Under the pieces are notes generated by a model. That model saw nothing but the letters and a program-made list of their open reading frames with translations. It had not been told where the DNA came from and did not search any database. Both the position numbers and the translations under genes were made by a program. DNA of 64,000 nucleotides from BTUB01 sp963836585 (GTDB taxonomy: Bacteria; Babelota; Babeliae; Babelales; Vermiphilaceae): assembly GCA_963836585.1 (NCBI GenBank), contig CAWIJV010000003.1:124001-188000 (forward strand), in the 5' to 3' direction. Below are positions 7,865 through 18,000 of the stretch, in pieces. How positions within the stretch are numbered: position 1 is the first letter of the stretch; each line of letters starts with the position of its first letter.

Positions 7865-9673
7865 TTAGGTTGGGCAGCTTTTGCAGACGCGGCTGCATTG
7901 ATTAAGGTTAAAGGTGATCGTATTAATATCCGCGTACACAAAATTAGTTGAGATGATCAGCTGTGGGCTGATCGCATCACCGGGTATGCCGATGGTGATC
8001 ACTCCTGATGGTGACACATCAAACTCTCCTAATTCTCCACTCACAACACTGGCGGCGGTATTGCTAATCACCGTTGATGCCGGGCCGCGCACTGATGCGG
8101 TTGGTCTAAAGCGAGCCGGCAGCGGTGTTGAGGAGGTGATCACATCGATGTGAGTGCCGGGATTATTGATAATAATGGCCGGGATTAGAACATTCACAAT
8201 CGATCCCACGCGAATCACGCGCACCAATACATTAGTTGCCGGCGTCACCGGTTGGCCGCCCCAGATAAATGAGGTGGCGTAGCAGGTCTCTTCATAATAA
8301 TCAAAGCAGGTTGGCGTATATCCTGCCAGCTCAGCGGATGCATTATTAAAGTATTGGCAGCCTCCTTCCCATAGATCTTTGGCGATTCCCATGCCGCCGT
8401 TATCAATGAGTGCAGCCGGGCCATTGGAGCAGAGTGCATTGGTGCCGCTGGTAACATCAACATCTTTGGCCGATGAAATTCCTGCAGCGCTGGTGATGGT
8501 GCCGTTGACGGTCAATGTGCCACCGACACTCATGTTGCCTTGCGTTACTTCTAAATTGCCCAATGAAAGTTTCATGCCGTTGTTTACCGTCATGCCGCCA
8601 TTTACCAGTAAGCCGTTGTTGGAGACCACCGTTCCTTGGAATGTTGTATCATCTTGGATCGTGAGTATGCTCGCGTCACTCGGCATATTTAAATTTCCTG
8701 CGCTAATAATTTCTCCACCGCTGGCAATAGTCAGGCCAGCATTAAAGGTGGGCACCGCATTGGTAATAAATGCGCCGGTAGTGGTAAAGGTTCCATCAAA
8801 GGTGGCATTATTATCAACGGTGAGTTGCCCTTCGGTAGTGAGACTGCCATTTATGATCGCATCGCCAATGATGCAGACCGGGCCGGCGATAAACGCGCCG
8901 GTGCAACCGGTTGGCATGGTGCAGCCGGTATTGAGAATGGAAAGGCCATTATTCACAATTGAACCGTTAAATACTTGCAGTGAAGCGGGAATGGGGCCGG
9001 TGGCTGCTCCGTTGGCAGTCAGCAATCCGCTAAAAGTGGCCGGGCCGCCCACAAAAAGCGCGCCGCCGATGGTTTGATTGCCGGTGACTCCCAGTGATCC
9101 TTGCACCACTTGATTGCCAATTTGAGTGAGCCCACCATTCACGATCAGAGCATTATCAACCGTTAGACTGCCTAAGACAACGGCAAATCCACCCACGTTT
9201 ACATTATTTTCCACCGTGAGGTCACGCGTCATGCAAGAATTGCCTTGCAGATTGCCATCGCCGGCAACGCTCAAGTTGCTTTTAAAATCGGCATTGCCGC
9301 CAACGAGGATGTTGCCATTTATTGTTTGAGTATTAACGGTTAAAAATCCCCGAATGGAAACATTTTCAGTGATATTTAAGCAACAAAATTGTGCAGTAAG
9401 TTCCGGTTTACACGGGCCGGTGCAATTAGGGCCGGTACATCCGGTAATGCCGCCGCCGCCCGTGGGCCCGGTGCAAATAAAGTTTGGGCAAACCGGGCAG
9501 GTGATCCCGGTAATTATTGATCGATAGAGTGCTGCCGGTTCCGAGCGGCTAATCGGCCCGGCCGGTTTACAAATTTTTGGCTGCCGTTTTTGTTTTTCCC
9601 GTGCAACAAGATGCCCGGTGAGTGCGCCGCATATCAGCAGTATGAGTAATCTATTTGCTACTTTCACAAGCAT
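7865..9673 (-). CDS. Repeat-built secreted surface/fibre protein A
   Basis: 602 residues. A signal peptide (NRLLILLICGALTGHLVA) is followed by a basic stretch, a Cys/Gly/Pro-rich neck (CTGPTGGGG, CTGPNCTGPCK), then some fifteen short repeats of the form 'N..V.G.LTV.G....G...' (INGNILVGGNADF, VENNVNVGGFAVV, VNNGMKLSLGNLEV), as in beta-helical or beta-prism fibre shafts. A distinct C-terminal domain of about 130 residues starts near YYEETC and is shared with the next gene upstream. The ribosome site AAAGGAT precedes ATG 9673. It is second in a two-gene operon, 19 bases after its partner. I do not recognise a named family; a surface fibre role is inference. Confidence 0.7.
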   Translation of the reverse strand: MLVKVANRLLILLICGALTGHLVAREKQKRQPKICKPAGPISRSEPAALYRSIITGITCPVCPNFICTGPTGGGGITGCTGPNCTGPCKPELTAQFCCLNITENVSIRGFLTVNTQTINGNILVGGNADFKSNLSVAGDGNLQGNSCMTRDLTVENNVNVGGFAVVLGSLTVDNALIVNGGLTQIGNQVVQGSLGVTGNQTIGGALFVGGPATFSGLLTANGAATGPIPASLQVFNGSIVNNGLSILNTGCTMPTGCTGAFIAGPVCIIGDAIINGSLTTEGQLTVDNNATFDGTFTTTGAFITNAVPTFNAGLTIASGGEIISAGNLNMPSDASILTIQDDTTFQGTVVSNNGLLVNGGMTVNNGMKLSLGNLEVTQGNMSVGGTLTVNGTITSAAGISSAKDVDVTSGTNALCSNGPAALIDNGGMGIAKDLWEGGCQYFNNASAELAGYTPTCFDYYEETCYATSFIWGGQPVTPATNVLVRVIRVGSIVNVLIPAIIINNPGTHIDVITSSTPLPARFRPTASVRGPASTVISNTAASVVSGELGEFDVSPSGVITIGIPGDAISPQLIISTNFVYADINTITFNLNQCSRVCKSCPT

Positions 9674-9692
9674 ATCCTTTACCTAAAGAGTG

Positions 9693-11306
9693 TTAACTAT
9701 TACACGGGCTGCCGCAGGCGAGCAAGTTGTAAGTGATGGTAGTAATATCTACTTGTGGTCCGGTGGCTGAGGTGAATGGTTGCGGGCCAAGCGCAGCGCC
9801 GGGCAGACCAATGATAATGGTACCATTTGGGTCTATTTCAATTTCACCCAATTGGCCGCCGTTGGTTGCACCGCTGGCAACTATGGTGGATGCCGGTCCG
9901 CGGATTACGCAGCCGGGGCTAAAGCGGGCCGGAAGTCCGGTGCCCACCGGGGTCATTACAAGGCCGGTGCCGCCGGCGCCAAATGCCATATTAGGAATCA
10001 CTAAACTTACTAAATTACCGATGCGTACCACTTGAACGGTGACCGTAGTAAAACTCGATCCGAACTGGAACGTTACCGGGAAGCAGGTCTCTTCATAATA
10101 GTTAAGCGCAGTGGGTGTGCCCCCTTGGCTAGCAACATTATTAAAATATTCGCTGCCACCGAGCCACAGATCTTCGCTAATTCCCACGCCCCCATCAACC
10201 ACCAATGATCCGGTGGTTGGGCTGGTGCTGTTGGTAAGGTCAGTGATGACTAGATCAAAGACCGTCATGGTTGAAGTGCTGCTGATTGCATTGCCCACCG
10301 TCAGTGTGCCGCCGCCGATGGTCACATTGCCGCAGGTTGCGATGGTGAGCCCGCCGGTAGTGATGGTTTGCCCGCCAAATACGGTGATGCCATTATTTAC
10401 TGTTATGCTCCCATTTGCTGTGACCGGACCATTAAAGATCGATTGGCCGCCGACGGTCAGATTGCCGCTGCTCACGGTGAGATTCCCGGAGGTGATTGTT
10501 TCATCACCCGATGCGATCACCAGTCCGCGATTCATAGTGACTGCGCCATTGGCAGTAAGCGCACCATTCACCGTGGTGCTGCATCCATTAAAGGTTGCAT
10601 TTGCACCAACGATCAGATTATCAAGCACATCAAGATCATCCACCGAAACATCCCCGGTGATAGTAACATCGCCGGTGATTGATGCGCCGCCGGCCGTGAT
10701 CACTAAGCCGCCATTATTAATAATTTCTCCATTGCTTACCACCAATCCGCCGTTGGCACTGAGCAGGCCATTGATAGTGCCCGCGCCGCCCACCAGCAGT
10801 GAGCCGTTGACCGTTTCAGTCTGGCTGACTGCAAGATTGCCGTTCACCGTTTCATTGCCGGTGATAATCATCTGCCCATTGATAAAGGCCCCATCATCCA
10901 CGTTGAGCCCGCCGGCAACCGTTTCATTGCCGCCTACGGTGAGCCCTTGGCCTACCGTTAAATTTTGCCCAATGCACACACTGCCGCCAAATTGGCTAGT
11001 GCTTTCAGCAATAAGGCTACCTTCAATATCCACGGTGCCGCCTACGGTGAGATTGCCGGAGGTTGTCTGGCAATTTACCACCAAGGTGCCGCCCACCGTT
11101 TGGGTGTTGTTAACATTAATACAACAAAAGTTGGCGCAGGGACTGCCGCCACCGCCACCGCCTGAAGATCCGCCGGTTGGGCAGATTACGGTGCTTGGGC
11201 AAAAGGTGGTAGCGCAGGCGCGCGTGCCGCCGCATTGAGATTGTGATGCTAATGGCATGCCGATTAATATGAGGCTGATCAGAAAATGATAGTTCAAAAA
11301 CTTCAC
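9693..11306 (-). CDS. Repeat-built secreted surface/fibre protein B (paralogue of A)
   Basis: 537 residues. Signal peptide FLNYHFLISLILIGMPLASQS; a Cys-rich, Gly-rich neck (SSGGGGGGSPCANFCC); then repeats such as VGGTLVVNCQTTSGNLTVGG and VNGNLAVSQTETVNGSLLVG; and the same C-terminal domain as its neighbour (YYEETCFPVTFQFG, LPARFSPGCVIRGPASTI, GQLGEIEIDPNGTIIIGLPG). It starts at GTG 11306 behind a strong AAGGAGTAGG ribosome site. It heads the leftward operon and is divergent from the rightward pair across about 180 bp. It has more GGTG/CCGG runs than nearby genes because of the Gly/Thr/Val repeats. The family has no name I can give. Confidence 0.7.
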   Translation of the reverse strand: MKFLNYHFLISLILIGMPLASQSQCGGTRACATTFCPSTVICPTGGSSGGGGGGSPCANFCCINVNNTQTVGGTLVVNCQTTSGNLTVGGTVDIEGSLIAESTSQFGGSVCIGQNLTVGQGLTVGGNETVAGGLNVDDGAFINGQMIITGNETVNGNLAVSQTETVNGSLLVGGAGTINGLLSANGGLVVSNGEIINNGGLVITAGGASITGDVTITGDVSVDDLDVLDNLIVGANATFNGCSTTVNGALTANGAVTMNRGLVIASGDETITSGNLTVSSGNLTVGGQSIFNGPVTANGSITVNNGITVFGGQTITTGGLTIATCGNVTIGGGTLTVGNAISSTSTMTVFDLVITDLTNSTSPTTGSLVVDGGVGISEDLWLGGSEYFNNVASQGGTPTALNYYEETCFPVTFQFGSSFTTVTVQVVRIGNLVSLVIPNMAFGAGGTGLVMTPVGTGLPARFSPGCVIRGPASTIVASGATNGGQLGEIEIDPNGTIIIGLPGAALGPQPFTSATGPQVDITTITYNLLACGSPCNS

Positions 11307-11484
11307 GATTACCTACTCCTTATGGGTAAAAAGCATTTCTTTAAAAAGCATGGCGCAAAATTAAAAAGAAAAGCAAGAAAATGAATGTAATGAAAAAGAT
11401 AAAAGGGTTGAGCAATGTTGTTGACGGAATAAAAGTAAATTTACTACCATTGAAGGTGGTCAAAAAAGTTTTTTGAGAGTAGCT

Positions 11485-14400
11485 ATGAATTATAAAAAAT
11501 TTTTATTAATGATATGCGTGAGTATCTTCCCCTTAAGTAGTAGTTTCTCGATTACTCTTTCTCACAAAATACATCGCCGCTTATTGCTCATCAAAGATAA
11601 ACTTGATAAAGCAGAGTTATCGCAGATGCCGAATTTTAGTGCAGTGGCAACTCAATTAGAAAAAGGTGCAGCAGATCTTGAAGATGCTCAAGTAGCACTT
11701 GCATTGCAAGAACTGGATCAGCATGAATCAACGCAGGTACAACTTTACGTTGATAAGATTAAAAAAGATTTGGATGAGCAGGGACTGCAAGAAGCATCTC
11801 GTTCATGCATCAGCGTGGCAAGTTCATGCGCCGGCGGATGCCCGAGTGCACCCATGTGCATCGGAGTAAGTGAAGCATCAAATAGCAACTTTGCTAATAT
11901 TAGCGGCATCAATAGCATCACTACGATCGGCAGCAGCGCCTTATCAACAGCTTGCTGCTCAACCATCTCTACGCCAATCGATTCGATCAGCACCTTTGCT
12001 GGCCCGGTGAATATCACCAACGGCACACAGAGTGAAGATATTTTTACCGGTGCGATTACCATCAACGGTGGCGCCGGGATTGGCGGCAATGTAAATATTG
12101 GGGGCACCCTCAACGTTACCAACGTAACCAACAGCAATGATTGCACCACCGGTGCGGTGACCATTGCCGGTGGCGCCGGGATTGGCCAAAATTTAAATGT
12201 GTGCGGAAATACCACGATTAGCGGAACCACTACGATTACTAATACTACGCAAAGCACCAGCTGCACCGATGGTGCAATAGTAGTGGGCGGCGGTATTGGC
12301 GTGGGCGGCAATGCAAATATTTGTGGCACGGTAAATGTCTCAAATACCACGCAAAGCACCAGTTGTAATAGTGGTGCGATCACCGTGGGCGGTGGCGTGG
12401 GCATTGCAGGAAATGTGAATATTTGCGGCACACTCACCGTGGATAATCCCACCACGAGTAATGGTTGTGGCCAAGGTGCGCTCGTAGTGGATGGCGGTGT
12501 GGGCATAGGCCAAAATCTCTATGTGTGCGGCAATACCACCATGGAAGGTTCACTCACCGTGATCGGTGGCACCGCCTTATATGATTACGTGGATATCTAT
12601 GGCCCGCTCAATGTGTATGGTCCAATCAACACCACCTATTATATTACCATCAATGGCAACACCGTGGTGGCGACCAATCTCGCAAACTGTAATTTATCCG
12701 TCGGTGATGACACTAATCCGGTATCAAATGGCACTTCCAATACTGCCATCGGCGAACATGCGTTACAGAATAATCAGACGGGAATTAATGATACGGCAGT
12801 AGGCTGCCAAGCACTGCAGCTCAATACCATAGGTATGGATAATACCTCAGTCGGTGCGCAATCGACAGCGAAGCTGAGCGGCAGTAATCGCAATACCGCG
12901 ATGGGCTCTCAAGCGCTGTTCGCTGCAACGAGTGTGGATGATTGCACCGCAATTGGCTATGCGGCATTGCAACTGAATCAAACTCCACAAAATACTGCGG
13001 TGGGTGCTTTCGCATTGCAAAGTAATCTTGGTGGTCCAGTCGGCCCATTTAACAGTGCCTATGAGAATACGGCAGTAGGATTTTCAGCATTACAGGCTAA
13101 TACTGAGGGATCGGATAATACTGCCGTGGGCTTTAATTCTCAGCTTGATGGTCTGGCAGGATATTGGAACACTTCCATCGGAAATCACACGCTCCTCTAT
13201 AATCAAACATTTTTCAATAGCGGTTTGGGCAGTGGTGCAGCCACCTATAATACGATAGGAATTCTATTAACGGGAGTTGGCGCGAGTGCGCTGTGCTATA
13301 ATATTGGCGGTAATTTGAATACTGCCTGCGGGACATCAGCGCTTTGCTATAATTTGCTCGGATCTTACAATACCGGTGTGGGAGACAGTGCTCTCGCCTA
13401 TAGTCAAGGTTTATATAATGCAGCACTAGGAACAAGCGCACTGACTTATAATTTTTTGGGATTCTTTAATACGGCAGTAGGTGCGGGCGCTATGGAGTAT
13501 GCAAAAGCTAGTTCTTATAATACCGCAGTCGGTGCATCAGCCTTGGGAGATTCTTTTTTTGGTACTTTTTTTAATAATACTGCAGTTGGCTATTTGGCTA
13601 TGCCTGTTGCGAGCGCGGGAGGATATAACGCGTCCGTGGGAAGTTATTCTATGCTTCTTGCCTCTGCAGGTTTTTACAACAGTGTTTTGGGATATGCGGC
13701 AATGAGCGGTGTGGGTGGGGCGCCACTGGGCAATGTTGCCGTGGGAGCTGCCGCATTGCTAGAAAATGTGGCTTCTATCTATAACACCGCCGTGGGATAC
13801 GCATCTTTATCGGCAGCGGCGGGAGATTTTAATACTGCTATTGGATATAATACGCAAGCACTTGGGACCGTATCCACATTCAATTTTATTGGCGGATATT
13901 TCTCGCGAGTGACCGGAGCTACAAATGTGGTGATTGGTTACAATTGTGGCGCCGTTAATGCGGTAAGTTCAATAGCGATGGGTAATACGGCATTGGCATT
14001 AGCTAGTACGTCTATAGCGATTGGAAATGGTTCTGAAACAGATGGAGTTTTATCAATTGCTTTTGGTTCAGCTGCAGTTTCTGCCGGTGCGCAGGCTATA
14101 GCAATCGGAAACGTGGCAAAGGCCGCTGGTGAGGATGCTATAGCCATTGGAAATACGTGTATGGCGACTGGAGAAGGCGCAGTTGCGGTGGGATCAACTT
14201 GTGTGGCATCAGGAGATACTGTAGTTGCTGTGGGTGTAGGAGTAACGGCTTCAGCGGAAGGTTCAATTGGTATTGGTTCGGGGGCGATCGCTAGTGGAGA
14301 AGACTGCATATCACTCGGGGTCGGCTCGGTTACCTCAGGATCTGGAGCAATAGGTATTGGTTCACCGGTAGCAGCTGCCGGAGGTTCATGTATAGCAATT

Positions 14401-14982
14401 GGGGTTGGCGCAAGTGCTGCCGGCACTTTTAGTATAGCTATTGGAACCTCAGCAGTAGCAGCTCCAGGGCAAATTTGTATTGGAAGTCCGCTTAATAAGA
14501 TGGGGTGTTTTATTTACGGAATGACGCTCTCGCCTGCGCCCCTACCTGCTGCCGGATGGGTGCAAATAGCCCCTGATGGCGGGCTATTTTATTCCCTATG
14601 CCCGGGTGTTATTCAATATTGTGCAGCAGGAATCCCTTTTTCAGCTGAGGACGATATTGAGTTTATAGAAGATGAAGAAATGAGACATCCTGAGCTAAAT
14701 AAGCTATTAAATTTAGAGATAAATTCGTTTAAAAAGAAGGATTGCTCAGTCAACCCTGTAAGATTGGAGCGAGGCCTTGTTAAAAGCAAAGTCGCAGAAG
14801 TATGGCCGGAACTTATAGAATCTACAGCTGATGGATATGAGTATATTCAAGAAGGAAAATTAAGAGTGGCAGAGTTGGAACTCTTACAGCTGCATCATGA
14901 AAAATTACAGGATCAGCAAAAACAAATTAATAAGTTGCAGCAAGAGGTTGATGAACTAAAGTTGAGATTAAAAATAAGATAA
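11485..14982 (+). CDS. Giant repeat surface protein C with S74-like C-terminus
   Basis: 1165 residues from ATG 11485; an in-frame TTG at 11473 is less likely because the paralogue starts at the matching ATG. Order: signal peptide (FLLMICVSIFPLSSSFS); helical part to about residue 100; Cys-rich CISVASSCAGGCPSAPMCIG; five repeats of 33-41 residues around 'GAI.V.GG.GIGGN.NICGT'; many 'NTAVG..AL' units; many 14-residue 'AIAIGN' units like YadA-type heads; and an end with ERGLVKSKVAEVWPELI and a coiled coil. That end resembles the second half of an S74 chaperone domain but lacks the usual SD.RLK strand. No outer-membrane anchor barrel is visible. Probably a trimeric fibre. Confidence 0.75.
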   Translation: MNYKKFLLMICVSIFPLSSSFSITLSHKIHRRLLLIKDKLDKAELSQMPNFSAVATQLEKGAADLEDAQVALALQELDQHESTQVQLYVDKIKKDLDEQGLQEASRSCISVASSCAGGCPSAPMCIGVSEASNSNFANISGINSITTIGSSALSTACCSTISTPIDSISTFAGPVNITNGTQSEDIFTGAITINGGAGIGGNVNIGGTLNVTNVTNSNDCTTGAVTIAGGAGIGQNLNVCGNTTISGTTTITNTTQSTSCTDGAIVVGGGIGVGGNANICGTVNVSNTTQSTSCNSGAITVGGGVGIAGNVNICGTLTVDNPTTSNGCGQGALVVDGGVGIGQNLYVCGNTTMEGSLTVIGGTALYDYVDIYGPLNVYGPINTTYYITINGNTVVATNLANCNLSVGDDTNPVSNGTSNTAIGEHALQNNQTGINDTAVGCQALQLNTIGMDNTSVGAQSTAKLSGSNRNTAMGSQALFAATSVDDCTAIGYAALQLNQTPQNTAVGAFALQSNLGGPVGPFNSAYENTAVGFSALQANTEGSDNTAVGFNSQLDGLAGYWNTSIGNHTLLYNQTFFNSGLGSGAATYNTIGILLTGVGASALCYNIGGNLNTACGTSALCYNLLGSYNTGVGDSALAYSQGLYNAALGTSALTYNFLGFFNTAVGAGAMEYAKASSYNTAVGASALGDSFFGTFFNNTAVGYLAMPVASAGGYNASVGSYSMLLASAGFYNSVLGYAAMSGVGGAPLGNVAVGAAALLENVASIYNTAVGYASLSAAAGDFNTAIGYNTQALGTVSTFNFIGGYFSRVTGATNVVIGYNCGAVNAVSSIAMGNTALALASTSIAIGNGSETDGVLSIAFGSAAVSAGAQAIAIGNVAKAAGEDAIAIGNTCMATGEGAVAVGSTCVASGDTVVAVGVGVTASAEGSIGIGSGAIASGEDCISLGVGSVTSGSGAIGIGSPVAAAGGSCIAIGVGASAAGTFSIAIGTSAVAAPGQICIGSPLNKMGCFIYGMTLSPAPLPAAGWVQIAPDGGLFYSLCPGVIQYCAAGIPFSAEDDIEFIEDEEMRHPELNKLLNLEINSFKKKDCSVNPVRLERGLVKSKVAEVWPELIESTADGYEYIQEGKLRVAELELLQLHHEKLQDQQKQINKLQQEVDELKLRLKIR
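11806..12005 (+). repeat. 200-bp tract identical to 15319-15518
   Basis: Read base by base, this tract of gene C equals 15319-15518 of gene D. It covers the Cys-rich block. Flanking bases differ at once on both sides. Confidence 0.9.
12721..12982 (+). repeat. 262-bp tract identical to 16234-16495
   Basis: Second perfect tract shared by genes C and D, covering the first 'NTA.G..AL' repeats. The 715 bases between the two tracts have equal length in both genes but many third-position differences. Confidence 0.9.
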
Positions 14983-15006
14983 AAAATCTTTTTTCCAAGG
15001 GTAGTT

Positions 15007-18000
15007 ATGAATTATAGATTCTTGTTTTTATTATTAGGCGCTTCTTCACTTGCTATTGGTTCCATCACACTTCCTCACAAAGTGCAAAGACGATTGTTAC
15101 TCATCAAAGATAAACTGGATAAAGCAGAGTTATTGCAGATGCCGCAGTTTAATGCGCTTATTGTGCAGCTAGAAAAAGGGACCCTTGATTTTGAAGATGC
15201 TCAAGTAGCGCTTGCATTGCAAGAGCTGGATCAGAATGTATCAACTCAGGTTCAACTGTATGTTGATAAAATAAAAAAAGATTTAGATGAGCAAGGGTTG
15301 CAAGACAGTTCGCGTTCCTGCATCAGCGTGGCAAGTTCATGCGCCGGCGGATGCCCGAGTGCACCCATGTGCATCGGAGTAAGTGAAGCATCAAATAGCA
15401 ACTTTGCTAATATTAGCGGCATCAATAGCATCACTACGATCGGCAGCAGCGCCTTATCAACAGCTTGCTGCTCAACCATCTCTACGCCAATCGATTCGAT
15501 CAGCACCTTTGCTGGCCCAGTGAATATCACCAACAGCACGCAGAGTGAAGATATTTTTACCGGTGCGATTACCATTAATGGTGGTGCCGGCATTGGCGGC
15601 AATGTGAATATCGGGGGCACGCTCAACGTTACCAACGTCACCAACAGTAATGATTGCACCACCGGTGCGGTCACCATCGCCGGCGGTGCAGGAATCGGCC
15701 AAAATTTAAATGTGTGCGGCAATACCACAATTAGTGGAACTACCACAATTACTAATACCACGCAAAGCACGAGCTGCACCGATGGCGCCATAGTCGTTGG
15801 CGGGGGCATTGGGGTGGGTGGTAATGCAAATATTTGTGGCACGGTGAATGTCTCAAGCACCACGCAAAGCACCAGTTGCAATAGTGGTGCGATCACCGTG
15901 GGAGGCGGCGTAGGCATTGCGGGAAATCTTAATGTGTGCGGCACACTCACTGTGGATAATCCCACCACCAGCAACGGTTGTGGCCAAGGCGCTTTAGTAG
16001 TGGATGGCGGTGTGGGCATCGGGCAGAATCTCTATGTGTGCGGCGATACCACCATGGAAGGTTCGCTCACCGTGATTGGCGGAACCGCATTATATGATTA
16101 CGTGGATATCTATGGTCCGCTCAATGTCTATGGCCCGATCAACACCACCTATTATATTACCATCAACGGTAATACCGTGGTAGCGACCAATCTAGCAAAC
16201 TGTAATCTCTCAGTTGGTGACGATACCAATCCTGTATCAAATGGCACTTCCAATACTGCCATCGGCGAACATGCGTTACAGAATAATCAGACGGGAATTA
16301 ATGATACGGCAGTAGGCTGCCAAGCACTGCAGCTCAATACCATAGGTATGGATAATACCTCAGTCGGTGCGCAATCGACAGCGAAGCTGAGCGGCAGTAA
16401 TCGCAATACCGCGATGGGCTCTCAAGCGCTGTTCGCTGCAACGAGTGTGGATGATTGCACCGCAATTGGCTATGCGGCATTGCAACTGAATCAAAGTCCT
16501 GAGAATACCGCCATTGGCGCCTTTGCATTGCAAAGTAATCTTGGCGGCCCAGCCGGTCCGTTTAGTACGGCCTATGAGAATACGGCAGTAGGATTTTCAG
16601 CATTGCAGGGCAATAGCGATGGCTCTGATAATACGGGAGTGGGATTTATTACCCAAATGTATGGAGTTGACGCATACTGGAGCACGTCCATTGGCAATCA
16701 TACGCTCCTCTATAATCAATCATTTTTTAATACCGGTTTGGGTAGTGCAGCAACTACCTATAATACAGCAGGCTTTCTGTTAACGGGAGTTGGCGCAAGC
16801 GCGCTGTGCTACAATATTGCCGGTATTTATAATGTTGCTTGCGGCTCATCAGCGCTTTGCTATAATTTGCTCGGATCTTTCAACACCGCCGTAGGGGAAA
16901 GTGCGCTTGCCTATAATCAGGGCTTTTTTAATACGGGCATGGGAGCAAGCGCTTTGACGTACAATCTGCTTGGTTATGGAAATACTGCTGTTGGTTATTT
17001 TTCTCAAGAGGCTTCCACTTTTAGTGCTTATAATACGACTATTGGGTTTGCTACGCAGGCGCTTGGAACTATGTGTTTTGCAGGTGGCTATTATGCATTG
17101 GCAGGAGGGGTTGAGTCAATTGCTATAGGTAATTTAGCAGAAAGTGTAGGAGTTCAATCAATTGCTATCGGTAGCAATTCGAATGCTGGAGGAGTTCAAT
17201 CAATTGCTATCGGTAACATATCGGACGCGATAGGAGAACTAACAATTGCTATCGGTAATGATAATGAGGCGGGCGGGTCTCAAGCAATTGCTATTGGAGA
17301 CGAAACGCTGGCATCAGGATTGCAATCAATTGTTTTGGGGGCCGAAGGAGTAGCAGCAGGAACTCAATCACTTGTTGTGGGTGCTGAATCTCGATCGGGA
17401 GGCGCGCAATCAATTGCGATTGGTTTCCAAGCGATGACGAGCGGAACTAATGCAATTGCCATTGGAAATCAGGTGGGATCAGACGGGATTACCGCAATTG
17501 GTATAGGATCTGAAGTGGAAGCAACAGGAGATTTGGTGATAGCAATCGGAAATGAAACTGAGGCGACTGGAGAAGGAGCAATATCAATCGGAAATCTTGC
17601 AGTATCTTCGGGAGAAACCTCCATAGCAATAGGGTCCGGTGCTGTTACCGTTGGTGATAATGCTATTGCTATTGGTGCTGATATGCTCGTGGGCGGTGCT
17701 GGTTCAATTGGTATTGGAGCAGAGGTTACGTCTGTAGGCGCAGCCGCTATAGCGATTGGCAACGGGGCTAAATCGGCAGCGGGTGTTAGTGTTGGTTCGG
17801 GGGCTAGTGCTAGTACAGCCGCTATAGCAATTGGCAACAAGGCCACGGCTGAAGTGGGCGCAATTGCCATTGGTTCCGGAGCAACGTCTCCGTCAGCGGA
17901 TGGAGTTGCTATTGGTGTAGGGGCCATGTCACCTGCAGGAGGGGTAACAATTGGTAGTTTGGCCAATACAGAAAGGGGGGCTTATCTATATGGAATGAAC

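Noticed and set aside
8379..9077. Long open frame on the + strand inside surface protein A
   Set aside because: It is the antisense of a repeat-rich gene; its Pro/Val/Thr bias mirrors the GGT/ACC repeats. No signal, ribosome site or domain.
10111..11238. 375-codon + frame opposite surface protein B
   Set aside because: Same cause: antisense of Gly/Thr/Val repeats. The minus-strand frame has a signal peptide, a ribosome site and a paralogue.
12000..12560. CRISPR-like direct repeats of about 100 bp
   Set aside because: They are in-frame protein repeats of a fibre protein, diverged at silent sites, without unique spacers.
13938..14426. Minus-strand frames inside proteins C and D (also 17469-17966)
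   Set aside because: Antisense of AIAIGN repeats, giving low-complexity Pro/Ala/Ile strings.
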